Assembly: GCF_000397065.2 (NCBI RefSeq)
Contig: NZ_KE007331.1
Coordinates: forward strand, 1 to 60,376
Source: Marinobacter lipolyticus SM19
GTDB lineage: Bacteria; Pseudomonadota; Gammaproteobacteria; Pseudomonadales; Oleiphilaceae
Length of the DNA stretch: 60,376 bases
Direction of reading: 5' to 3'
Positions 45,688 to 53,962 of this stretch are shown here, one piece after another; the first letter of the stretch is position 1, and each line of letters opens with the position of its first letter. Position numbers and translations under genes: made by a program. The notes below the pieces were generated by a model. That model was not told the DNA's origin. It was given only the letters and a program-made list of their open reading frames with translations, and did no database searches.

Positions 45688-45775
45688 TCTGCCTTTGTTA
45701 GGTGCTTAAATCATGCTGTCAGGATCCAGGTATCGCCATGTGCGGATTGTTTACAGCGAATATCGGAGATAAAGG

Positions 45776-46429
45776 ATGTCTGCCTTGAATCATTACAAGA
45801 CGTGGGTGTTTGACTGTGACGGGGTTCTGCTGAATTCGAACCGGGTAAAGACAGAGGCATTCTTTGAGGCGGCAAAACCGTATGGCGTGGACAAAGCCCA
45901 AGCCTTGGTCAATTATCATGTCCAGAATGGTGGGATCTCCCGTTATGTAAAGTTCGAAAACTTTTTAACCGAGATAGTGGGCCGTGAAACGATAGATACG
46001 GATGAGCTTGATGATTTGCTGAGCCGCTACGCCAGATCCGTCAAACAGGGTTTGCGGGATTGCGAAGCTGCGTCCGGGTTGGAACAGCTCCGGCAACTAA
46101 CCCGGGGGGCCCGATGGCTGGTCGTTTCGGGCGGTGATCAGGCAGAGTTAAGAGAAGTGTTCCGTGACAGAGGGCTCGCAGCGTACTTTGATGGCGGTAT
46201 ATTTGGCAGCCCTGACAATAAGGATGAAATCCTGAATCGGGAATTGGTTTCAGGGACCATCGGGTTACCAGCAGTTTTTGTGGGTGACAGTCGGTACGAT
46301 ATTGAAGCTGCGTCCCGCGCCGGGTTGGATTTTGTCTTCCTGAGCCAATGGAGTGAATCCGATTATGACTTTGCGAATGCATCACTCAGGCTGGAATCTA
46401 TCAAATCCATTGTGGAGCATTTGAGCTAG
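45776..46429 (+). CDS. HAD-superfamily phosphatase
   Basis: The 217-residue enzyme has motif I FDCDGVLLN (nucleophile D13, acid D15), motif II VVSGG, and motif IV VGDSRYDIEAASRAG. A helical cap lies between about 20 and 95. It hydrolyses a small phosphate ester. Given the neighbouring CMP-sugar synthetase and aldolase, it may act like the Kdo-8-phosphate or sialate-9-phosphate phosphatase before CMP activation; phosphoglycolate-type housekeeping is the alternative. Its stop overlaps the convergent GT4 gene by 4 bases. Confidence 0.82.
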   Translation: MSALNHYKTWVFDCDGVLLNSNRVKTEAFFEAAKPYGVDKAQALVNYHVQNGGISRYVKFENFLTEIVGRETIDTDELDDLLSRYARSVKQGLRDCEAASGLEQLRQLTRGARWLVVSGGDQAELREVFRDRGLAAYFDGGIFGSPDNKDEILNRELVSGTIGLPAVFVGDSRYDIEAASRAGLDFVFLSQWSESDYDFANASLRLESIKSIVEHLS

Positions 46430-47604
46430 GTAGTGAGTTCACGTTCAGTCCCGGCTTGATTCCTGTGGCGTGCCAAAAACGCCTCAACCACCGTTTTCGA
46501 CCTGAAAGCCTCAAGCCACTCCGATTTGACCTCAATAGGCAGTTTACCAATCGTGGATTCAAGGCCTTGTGCCAGTCCTTCTGGTGTACTCGGTGTCAGG
46601 TATTGTTCCAGGTCCCCCTGAAATACAAACCGCACTCCACCACGGCTGTCGGTGGACAGGATGGGGGTGCCGCAGGCAAGCGCTTCGGTCAGCACAATGC
46701 CCAGGCCTTCATACTCGGACGCGAGCACAAACAGATCGGCCCGGTGCATCCAGGGATACGGGTTGGTGCGCTTGCCGGCGAACATCACTCGTGCCGCGAC
46801 GCCGAGTGACCGGGCTTTTTCTTCAAGCTCCTGACGTAGCGGGCCTTCCCCGACGATGACCAGTTGCTGGGGAATCCTGGCTTTTGCAAAAGCCTCCAAT
46901 AGCAGGGCATGGCCCTTCTGGGGGACCAGCCGTGCGACGTTCACAATGTAGGGCACCGAAGGGATGTCAGGGTCATTATCCCGCGCCATGGTCTGAATCT
47001 GCTCAACGGGGCAGGGATTGGTGATCACCCTCAGGCTGTGTGGTTCGATATCCCCCTGCTTGAACGCTTCCTGGGCCGACTCCAGCACACCGGACGAAAC
47101 ACAGGCCAGATGCCGATTGTTGAACACCAGCTTCCATTCCAACTTTTTCTGCCACAGCGGCCGATCATAATGGATAACGTTTTCAAGGACGTAGATGTTG
47201 CGATCGTCACGAAAGGACCAGAAATATTTGAAGGTTCCGAGCCCGCGAAACACGATGCGATCAAAGCGGCCGTACTCGCGTTCCAGTCGCTGGATACGGC
47301 GCTTCAATAGCCAGCCACTTAGCCATCCGACCCACATGAAGTGTGATCTCGGCAGGATCACGCCGAGAAAAAGGCGGGACAGCAGGAACACCGGGATACC
47401 GATGACCGACTTGAGCAGAGCCTGTTGTTGGTCAAAGTGGTGGAGTTTTACTGCCGAATGCGCAGGCTGAAGGTCGTTGGGGCGGCTTCTGCAGGATAGC
47501 AGGTGGCTTTCATGGCCTTCATCGGCGAAAGCGTCGGCCAGATTGACAGCAACACGCTCCATGCCGCCCATTTTGAGACTGTGAATAACGACCAGGGTTC
47601 TCAT
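46426..47604 (-). CDS. Glycosyltransferase family 4
   Basis: The 392-residue GT-B enzyme starts MRTLVVIHSLKMGGMERVAVN; the GGMERV acceptor-side loop is typical of GT4. The donor site is NVARLVPQKGHALLLEAF and LASEYEGLGIVLTEALACGT with the E-x7-E pair. It is the second gene of a two-gene minus-strand unit with the GT2 gene, overlapping it by 4 bases. Its sugar and acceptor are unknown; LPS core or O-antigen is inferred. Confidence 0.88.
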   Translation of the reverse strand: MRTLVVIHSLKMGGMERVAVNLADAFADEGHESHLLSCRSRPNDLQPAHSAVKLHHFDQQQALLKSVIGIPVFLLSRLFLGVILPRSHFMWVGWLSGWLLKRRIQRLEREYGRFDRIVFRGLGTFKYFWSFRDDRNIYVLENVIHYDRPLWQKKLEWKLVFNNRHLACVSSGVLESAQEAFKQGDIEPHSLRVITNPCPVEQIQTMARDNDPDIPSVPYIVNVARLVPQKGHALLLEAFAKARIPQQLVIVGEGPLRQELEEKARSLGVAARVMFAGKRTNPYPWMHRADLFVLASEYEGLGIVLTEALACGTPILSTDSRGGVRFVFQGDLEQYLTPSTPEGLAQGLESTIGKLPIEVKSEWLEAFRSKTVVEAFLARHRNQAGTERELTT

Positions 47605-48431
47605 GCGATGGGTTTCTTCTCGATTCCGTTGACGGCCCAGAACGTGCGGTTATCTTTCACCGCTTTGCGAATAGCACGGTTTTTTGCCCAGATTTCCGGT
47701 TTGGAATATCCGCGGGCATGATCCAGATGCAGGCAGACGGTGCTGTAGCGGATCTGTTTCGATTTGTGGCCATAGTTCCACAGGCGTTCGCCCAACTCCC
47801 GGTCCAGTCCGCCGTATTGCATGTCCTCGTTGAATCCGTTTACCGCGATCAGATCTTTGGTCCAGGTCGAGCTGTTCATGCCGTTCCAGCTGGCTGCAGC
47901 CGGTGTAACGGAGTTCATCAGCTTCTTGACGAGTGGGGACGGTGACAGTTTCCAGAGTTTGTGGGTCTTGGGCTGGCCATTCGCTATGAGCCACTTGGGG
48001 TCAAAGATCAACCCGGAGCGAATATCATCGTCGGAAATTGCTTCAGACACCGGCATGGTTAGCTTGATGTAGCCGCCAGACAGGAAATAGCCTGGCTCAG
48101 CCAAGTCGCGATGAGTCTCAATAAAGCACGGCTCAGGAATACAGTCGCCATCGGTGAAAATCAGGTAATCGCAGTTGGTTTCACGAATCGCCTTGTTCAG
48201 GATCTGGCATTTACGGAAACCCTCGTCCTCATGCCAGACGTGATCAATAGTGAGAATGCCGCGTTCTTTGAAGCTGTCGATCAGTTTTCGGGTTTCGTCC
48301 GTGGAGCCGTCATCGGCCACGATGACCCGAAAGTTCTTCCAGGTCTGGTTTTCATACCCGGTCAGTACCTTGCCAAGCCACAAGGGGGAGTTATAGGTGG
48401 TGATAACCACACCAATGGATTGCGGTGTCAT
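47601..48431 (-). CDS. Glycosyltransferase family 2
   Basis: The 276-residue GT-A enzyme has GVVITTYNSPLWLGKVL at the start, VADDGSTDET (UDP-binding DDGS), the metal-binding DxD as FTDGDCIPE (about residues 92-100) and the galactosyltransferase-like GLDRELGERLWNYG near the C-terminus. It acts in the cytoplasm on surface glycan. It is first in the unit with the GT4 gene (ATGA overlap). Confidence 0.88.
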   Translation of the reverse strand: MTPQSIGVVITTYNSPLWLGKVLTGYENQTWKNFRVIVADDGSTDETRKLIDSFKERGILTIDHVWHEDEGFRKCQILNKAIRETNCDYLIFTDGDCIPEPCFIETHRDLAEPGYFLSGGYIKLTMPVSEAISDDDIRSGLIFDPKWLIANGQPKTHKLWKLSPSPLVKKLMNSVTPAAASWNGMNSSTWTKDLIAVNGFNEDMQYGGLDRELGERLWNYGHKSKQIRYSTVCLHLDHARGYSKPEIWAKNRAIRKAVKDNRTFWAVNGIEKKPIA

Positions 48432-48531
48432 ACTCAGTCGGGCCCGTGACGGTGTCGTATTAAAATCAGAGGCCTAGTATACACGCGCTTGCGGCTCGTT
48501 TCCCGTCAGGGATGCTTACGATTGGTAAGGA

Positions 48532-49455
48532 TCAGCGGCACAGCTTTTTGGGGTTGTAGGGATTGGGTGTTCCCGGCGTCAGGTGGCGGAAGCGCTTGTA
48601 CTCCCATTGATACTGTTCCGGAATCTCGCGCACACAGTTTTCAATCGACAGATTCAGTGCTGTCGTCGCGACGACGGGATCGGCAGCATCCAGCTCGGGT
48701 TCGCACTCGCGAATAATCAGACGGAAGCCCTTGCCGTCTTTCAAACGCTCGGAGAAGGTTATTAGCGGCGTGGCGCCAGACTTCTGAAGGAGTTTCGATA
48801 CCAGTGTCATGGTACGCACGTTGAGCCCGAAAAATGGGGCATGGGCGACGCCTTTTGCCCTTGGGCTCTGGTCAGGAAGAATTCCGGCAATGCCGCCTTC
48901 CCGCAGCAGGGTTATCATGCGTGCGAGCCCGCGCCGGTCTCCGCGCACCAGCTCGGAGCCAATACGCCCACGTACCCGGATCATGTAATCTTCGAATTCA
49001 CGAATGTGTGGAGGGCTGTATAGTGCGGCCATTCTATGGCGGGATGAAAAATACAGGCCGGTCAGCTCCCAGTTACCCAGGTGAGGGGCTAGCAGAACGA
49101 TACCCTGGCCTTTGGCGAGCGCGTCGTTGAGCAGCTGTTCACCTTCAAATTCCTGAATCAACCCCAGGCATTCCTCCACCGGCCATTCCCACATCAGCGG
49201 AATTTCCATCAGGGTCTGACCGGTATGACGCAAGCTCGATCGTGCCAGATCTCTGCGCTGGTTTTCAGGCATGTCCGGAAAGCAGATGCGTAGGTTGGTT
49301 TCCGTCACTTTGCGTGACCTGCCCTTGAATACCCAGCCCAGTGTGCCGAGTAGGCGGCCAATCAGTTGCGCGCTTCGCAAGGATAACTTGCCAGCCAGTT
49401 TGAGGGCGAGAATCAGAAACGTTGCTTTGGACGCGGCCATGGATCGGGAATTCAT
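48532..49455 (-). CDS. Lipid A acyltransferase, LpxL/HtrB type (first copy)
   Basis: The 307-residue protein has an N-terminal membrane anchor (about 10-45) and the catalytic H-x4-E motif in APHLGNWE (H125, E130), with VRGDRRGLARM and GILPDQSPRAKG downstream. It adds a secondary acyl chain to lipid A from acyl-ACP at the inner membrane. A second LpxL-type gene at 53963 uses H-x4-D. The ATG at 49455 is chosen; ATG 49440 is possible. It stands alone between the GT2 gene and the YrbL-like gene. Confidence 0.88.
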   Translation of the reverse strand: MNSRSMAASKATFLILALKLAGKLSLRSAQLIGRLLGTLGWVFKGRSRKVTETNLRICFPDMPENQRRDLARSSLRHTGQTLMEIPLMWEWPVEECLGLIQEFEGEQLLNDALAKGQGIVLLAPHLGNWELTGLYFSSRHRMAALYSPPHIREFEDYMIRVRGRIGSELVRGDRRGLARMITLLREGGIAGILPDQSPRAKGVAHAPFFGLNVRTMTLVSKLLQKSGATPLITFSERLKDGKGFRLIIRECEPELDAADPVVATTALNLSIENCVREIPEQYQWEYKRFRHLTPGTPNPYNPKKLCR

Positions 49456-49521
49456 CTCTTATCTTCAGACTGTGCGGAAGCTATCACCATCCGTTCGGTC
49501 CGGCAAGGCGTGAAGGCGAAT

Positions 49522-50199
49522 CTATAGTTTCTGGGAATGCTCCCAGCTTTGCTGGCGGTCGCTTAATTCCCATTCTATCCGCAGGTAGAAACGTTGGATG
49601 CGTCGGGAGATATAGCGTTGCCGCCAGGCGGGAACCGCTGCGAGCTTGTCTGGTATGGAGGGGGCGCCGAGTCCGTCCACCAGATAAAGCTCCGGCTGGT
49701 GCTCCCGCTCTACCACCACCAGGTTGTGGGGCAGCAGGTTGCGGGTGAGAATGCCAGTATTCTGGAGCCAGTCGCAGAAGCGCCTGACGGCCTCCTGCAT
49801 GGGTTGATCAAACCCTTGCCGTTGAAGGTACTGTTCCAGAGTCTCCGCGGGCTGATGGTGTTCATCCTGCAGCAGCTCGCTGACGTTGGCGGCTCCCAGG
49901 GAGGTTTGTACCGATCCGTGAAACCGGGGCAGGTGCCGCCATACCGTTTCTGCCTGGCCTTGCGCGATCAGCTGGCGAATGGCGCTCTGGTGGTGTGCTT
50001 TCAGCTCCTGGACGTTATCATCAATCCGGCGCTTGCCAAGAAGCTTTTTCACAAAAGACTGGCGATGGAAGCGAGCTTCGATATTTTCAGGGCGCAGGAC
50101 TTTCAGACACAATAACGGGTTTTCGGGATGCCGAAAGCACTGGCGATTATAGCCTGAGGCAAAGGGTTGACGGTTGCTCAGGTCAATTGTGTATGGCAC
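49522..50199 (-). CDS. YrbL/PhoP-regulated family kinase-fold protein
   Basis: The 225-residue product matches the YrbL (PhoP regulatory network) family. It has ASGYNRQCFRHPENPLLCLKV at the start, where the lysine is the ATP-binding type, HLPRFHGSVQTSLGAANV in the middle, and LLPHNLVV, a degenerate catalytic loop, followed by YLVDGLG. It is the third kinase-fold protein in this LPS region. Substrate and role are unknown. It diverges from the SGNH gene, 31 bases apart. Confidence 0.8.
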   Translation of the reverse strand: MPYTIDLSNRQPFASGYNRQCFRHPENPLLCLKVLRPENIEARFHRQSFVKKLLGKRRIDDNVQELKAHHQSAIRQLIAQGQAETVWRHLPRFHGSVQTSLGAANVSELLQDEHHQPAETLEQYLQRQGFDQPMQEAVRRFCDWLQNTGILTRNLLPHNLVVVEREHQPELYLVDGLGAPSIPDKLAAVPAWRQRYISRRIQRFYLRIEWELSDRQQSWEHSQKL

Positions 50200-50230
50200 G
50201 GATTCCTCGCTATCTTATGGAAATCGCAAC

Positions 50231-50935
50231 ATGAAGAGCTGTATTGCATACGGCGATTGTAATACCGAAGGGGTGCAAGGTTACCACGAACCGGTGTGGC
50301 CGGCGTTGGTCGCAGATCGCCTTGGGCTGCGTCTGGAGAACTGCGGGCACACCATGAGCACGACCCGTGAGATGCTCAGGTATGCCAGTGCTTTTCCTCC
50401 GGAGCGGTATCAGGTCGCGTTTATCCAGTATGGCTTAGTGGACTCCTGGCTCACCTTTCGCGGCGCGCCCTACGTTCTTTACTACCCGGATAATCCCGTC
50501 CGAAAATTCGCACGCAAGCTCGTCAAAAAAATCAAAAAGCTCGGGCGGCGTTTTCGTCTGCTCGATCGGTTAGGTGCCGTTGAGCAGGTTCCGTTGCCGG
50601 AGTACTTGGCGAATGTCGAAAGAATCGTAAGATCGGCTCCGGCTACCCAATTCGTTCTGGTCGCAACGCCGCCTAATCTGGATGAGCCGCGCAACCCGCG
50701 AATCGAGGCATACAATCGGGGGTTGCGGCAAATTTCCGAGCGTGAGCCCAATGCGGTATTGGCGGATGCGTACGACGCTATTTGGGAGCGCCGAGAGGAA
50801 TGCCTGATGAGTGATGGCACACACCTCACGTCTGTGGGGCATAAATTGGTGGCTGATCGGGTTATTCGTGCCCTGACGAAGGAGCATCCGTCAGTTTGCG
50901 ATAGAACTGTTCGGTCTGATCTGTCATCGCGTTGA
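50231..50935 (+). CDS. SGNH/GDSL-like hydrolase with cysteine at the nucleophile position
   Basis: The 234-residue protein has block I as YGDCNTEG (7-14), where the usual catalytic serine is C10, block II NCGH, block III as QYGLVDSW (G present, N replaced), and block V SDGTHLTSVGH with D195 and H198. This fold removes acyl or acetyl groups from sugars and lipids. The changed nucleophile may alter or abolish activity. ATG 50231 is chosen; 50174 would overlap the YrbL-like gene. It ends inside the 3' end of the convergent GT4 gene (74 bases). Confidence 0.78.
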   Translation: MKSCIAYGDCNTEGVQGYHEPVWPALVADRLGLRLENCGHTMSTTREMLRYASAFPPERYQVAFIQYGLVDSWLTFRGAPYVLYYPDNPVRKFARKLVKKIKKLGRRFRLLDRLGAVEQVPLPEYLANVERIVRSAPATQFVLVATPPNLDEPRNPRIEAYNRGLRQISEREPNAVLADAYDAIWERREECLMSDGTHLTSVGHKLVADRVIRALTKEHPSVCDRTVRSDLSSR

Positions 50936-51917
50936 GTGTCAGGGTTGTTGCGGCACGAGTGAAACTGTTGGTCTGCAATTCCCGCAGCGGCACGGAGGAA
51001 TTCAGGTGGGTGGTTAGCAGATTGGCAAGGTCGCCAATACGATCGGAGTCGGCCAGGCAGCTTTCAGGAAGAAAATCACCAACGCCGCTCACCGGTGTGG
51101 ATAAAACCGGGCAATGAGCCAGCAGGGATTCCACCATAATGTAAGGAAACCCCTCCCGGCTTGAGCTGATGACACAAGCCGATGCCGCTTTGAGCCAGGG
51201 ATGCATGTGCGTTTCGTATCCTGGAAGCAGAATGCGCTCCTCCATAGCCAGCTCCTTGACCAATGCCAATAGAGTGGGCCGCTCACGTCCATCACCCAGA
51301 ATAACGAGCTTGCCAGGAGGCGATGCGTCCGCCCAGGCCCTGATCAACCGGTCGAACTGTTTGACCGGCTCTATCCTGCCAGCGGCGAGCAATAATGGCC
51401 TGTCCTCCGGAATCGGAATGAGGGTGTCGCCGGCACAGTAGTTCTCGCCGGTCGGGGGCCCGCCGAGCCCGTTGTAGATAAGCTGTTTGTTGCGGTGTTC
51501 GATCGAATTGAGAATTTCCCGGCTGACACCAATAACACCGTCCAGTTGTTGAAACGCTTTATGGGACGTTTTTGTGCCATGGACGGTTCCAACGGTCGCT
51601 CCGCTTGCATTCCGTGCGGCACTCAGGAGGCTGGCGGCCTTGTTACCCTGCGCATGGGCAATGTCGGGCCTGATCGAGTTCAACAAGCGCCTCAACCGAA
51701 ACTTCAACCATGGATTACGGCGGCCAAACTGAAACGGCAAGGGGTGGAAGGTCACAGTGTCGGAAAACCGGTTCTGGTAGGAGGGGTGGGCAAGAACGTG
51801 TATCTGATGTCCTCTATTAGCCAGGGCCGCTGACAATTCCGCTGTGTGTTTTTCCATGCCACCCCAGCCACTTCCGGGGGTGGCCAGTATCAAGGCTATG
51901 GTCAGCGGGTGAGTCAT
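50862..51917 (-). CDS. Glycosyltransferase family 4
   Basis: The 351-residue GT-B protein starts MTHPLTIALILATPGSGWGG and has the GGMEKHTAEL acceptor loop, LLLAAGRIEPVKQFDRLI in the donor domain, and SSSREGFPYIMVESLLAHCP with E-x7-E. It is likely to add a core or O-antigen sugar. It lies 3 bases after the next upstream GT gene (51921), so the two form a minus-strand unit together with the ELM1 and LpxL genes. Its last 74 bases overlap the SGNH gene on the other strand. Confidence 0.87.
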   Translation of the reverse strand: MTHPLTIALILATPGSGWGGMEKHTAELSAALANRGHQIHVLAHPSYQNRFSDTVTFHPLPFQFGRRNPWLKFRLRRLLNSIRPDIAHAQGNKAASLLSAARNASGATVGTVHGTKTSHKAFQQLDGVIGVSREILNSIEHRNKQLIYNGLGGPPTGENYCAGDTLIPIPEDRPLLLAAGRIEPVKQFDRLIRAWADASPPGKLVILGDGRERPTLLALVKELAMEERILLPGYETHMHPWLKAASACVISSSREGFPYIMVESLLAHCPVLSTPVSGVGDFLPESCLADSDRIGDLANLLTTHLNSSVPLRELQTNSFTRAATTLTLNAMTDQTEQFYRKLTDAPSSGHE

Positions 51918-51920
51918 GGT

Positions 51921-53030
51921 TCAGGACCGCCGCTTGGCGATCAAGCGCTCATAGATCGCCAGAGTCGCTTGCGTCTGTGCCTCCAGCCGGAAACGATGTG
52001 GAACCTGGATCGGGGGCGCTGGTGCGCCGAGTAATTTGAGCGCTGCTTCCGCAAACTTGTGGGTATCATCCGGCTCAACCAGTCCTTCCGGAAAGCAGGC
52101 TCGCAGGGTTTCCGCCGCACCGCCGCGATCAAAGGCCACCACCGGGGTGCCGGAAGCCAGTGCCTCGGTTACGGTGCGTCCGAAGGGTTCCGGTTTGGTG
52201 GACATGTGGCAGACGAGATCCGATAACAGGTACAGCTCCGCCATGTCATTTCGCTGTCCCAGAAAGGTAATATGGTCTGTCAGCCCTAGCTCGTTCCGTT
52301 TATGCTCCAGTTCTTCCATGAAACGATCTTTTCCGGGTTCCACACCACCGACGATGATGCCGTGGCAATCGGGACTCTTTCGAACAATCTCCGCCATTGC
52401 ATCCAGAAACATCAGCTGACCTTTCCAGCGGGAGATTCGTCCCGGCATCATAATGATTCGTTTGTCGCCGAGTTGTGGATATTCGGCCAGTATCCCTGAT
52501 CGCCACTCAGAATCGAGAGTCCGGTTACGGAAACCGTCAACGTCTACCCCGCGCTGAACCACGGTCAGCTTGTCCTCGGGAACCTGGAAGTTTCGAATGA
52601 TGTAATCACGCACGCAGTCCGAAACTGCAATGATATGGTCCGCCTTGGCCATTATGGCGCTGTAAGGGTTGACCGAGTACATGCCATGGAAGGTGGACAC
52701 CATCACTGGCCGGTCGTTGGCAGAGAGGCCACGCCATGCCAGTCTGGTGATCCAGGCAGGCATACGGGATCGGACGTGGACCACATCCGGCCGGATGTCC
52801 TCCAGGAGGCGTCGCATAGGCAGTATCTGCCCGAAAGAGGCCGGGGATTTGCGATGAACCGGCATGGTGATATGAGTCGAGCCACCGGTTTCCAGCTGGC
52901 GGACCAGAGGGCCTCCGTTAGACACGACGAACGACTCGTGGCCGCGCTTGACCAGTTCGGCGGCAAATTCCACGGTGCCGCGTTCAACGCCACCACTGTG
53001 CAGTGCGGGCAAGACCTGAAGAACTCTCAT
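51921..53030 (-). CDS. Glycosyltransferase family 4
   Basis: The 369-residue protein starts MRVLQVLPALHSGGVERGTVE, a typical GT4 N-terminus, and has IMMPGRISRWKGQLMFLDA and STKPEPFGRTVTEALASGTP in the donor domain. The ATG at 53030 overlaps the stop of the ELM1 gene (ATGA); the longer frame from 53144 is not conserved and is inside ELM1. Similar proteins act in core oligosaccharide synthesis of Pseudomonas-like bacteria. Confidence 0.88.
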   Translation of the reverse strand: MRVLQVLPALHSGGVERGTVEFAAELVKRGHESFVVSNGGPLVRQLETGGSTHITMPVHRKSPASFGQILPMRRLLEDIRPDVVHVRSRMPAWITRLAWRGLSANDRPVMVSTFHGMYSVNPYSAIMAKADHIIAVSDCVRDYIIRNFQVPEDKLTVVQRGVDVDGFRNRTLDSEWRSGILAEYPQLGDKRIIMMPGRISRWKGQLMFLDAMAEIVRKSPDCHGIIVGGVEPGKDRFMEELEHKRNELGLTDHITFLGQRNDMAELYLLSDLVCHMSTKPEPFGRTVTEALASGTPVVAFDRGGAAETLRACFPEGLVEPDDTHKFAEAALKLLGAPAPPIQVPHRFRLEAQTQATLAIYERLIAKRRS

Positions 53031-53962
53031 CGCGAACCTCGGCTGAGGAGCAGGCGGATAAGCCACTGGGCGGCCCGGTCCACTTCCCACAACCGGGGCT
53101 TGTCTCCCCGGGAGCGGTCCATGACGTGTGTATGATCGCTCCAATTGGCAACCTGACCTCGCTCTATCAGTCGATCGATGCCCAGAGCGACGCGGCTGCC
53201 CGCCTTCGGGGGCAGTTGGAAGAGCCCGGTCGGAACGCCGGATGTGGCCGCTTCACACACCATGGACATGCTGTCGGGAGTCACCCAGACGGCGCCTGAG
53301 GCGGACAGTTGATGGGAAAGCCAGTCTTCGTGAGTCCGCTTGGGGTCCACAACGCTCACCCGGAGGCTGGCCAGTTCTTCCATGCGTTCCGTGAGTCCTG
53401 ATGGCGTACGTCGGGAGCCGCTGATGGTCCATCGCCAGGTCGGATAATCCGAAATCAACTGGGTGATCTGGTTGAATACCACGTCGTCATCCCACTCAAA
53501 GTGGGGGGAGGGGCCGCCGATCAGGATCAGAGCTTCAGGTTTTTCTGTGGTGCGGGCCAGGGGCGTGATGCTGTTGATAACGCCCTGGGTTGTGAGAATC
53601 CGTTTGCCAGGCCTCACTCGATCATGCTCCGGAAGGATTACGGCATCTGCCCAGGCCATGGGGAACGCAGGTTTCATCAGCACTACGGTTTTGGCGCGGG
53701 GGATGCGGCGCAATGCCAGCAACAAACGATGCGTTGAGGTGCCGGCACCGATAATGAGAGCGGGGGCAGGTAACGACGGGTCCATTGCCGGAGCAATGCC
53801 CAGCAGGGCTCGCCACAAAGGCACTCGCCGCTCGGAGGCATCTATCCAGTGGAGCGCAGCTCCGGCCCGAACACGCAGGCGGTTGCCAATGCCTTTCAGT
53901 TGGTTGCGGTGTCCCGGTTTGTTATCGGTCAGCAGCCAGACCACAGGAGCATCTGTTTGCAT
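53027..53962 (-). CDS. ELM1-family (DUF1022) protein, glycosyltransferase-like
   Basis: The 311-residue product has WLLTDNKPGHRNQLKGIGN at the start, LIIGAGTSTHRLLLALRR and LILIGGPSPHFEWDDD in the middle and VWVTPDSMSMVCEAATSG near the end, the signature of the family named after the plant mitochondrial fission protein ELM1. The fold resembles GT-B glycosyltransferases. Its place between an LpxL-type acyltransferase and two GT4 genes suggests LPS work. Function is not established. It overlaps the next gene by 4 bases. Confidence 0.82.
   Translation of the reverse strand: MQTDAPVVWLLTDNKPGHRNQLKGIGNRLRVRAGAALHWIDASERRVPLWRALLGIAPAMDPSLPAPALIIGAGTSTHRLLLALRRIPRAKTVVLMKPAFPMAWADAVILPEHDRVRPGKRILTTQGVINSITPLARTTEKPEALILIGGPSPHFEWDDDVVFNQITQLISDYPTWRWTISGSRRTPSGLTERMEELASLRVSVVDPKRTHEDWLSHQLSASGAVWVTPDSMSMVCEAATSGVPTGLFQLPPKAGSRVALGIDRLIERGQVANWSDHTHVMDRSRGDKPRLWEVDRAAQWLIRLLLSRGSR

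Noticed and set aside
37377..46429. Integrase, transposase or tRNA boundary of a genomic island
   Set aside because: I examined both edges and found no such gene or direct repeat; transfer is suggested only by composition.
49522..50115. 173-codon frame on the + strand over the YrbL-like gene
   Set aside because: The minus-strand YrbL family match is clear from start to end; the + frame has no motif.
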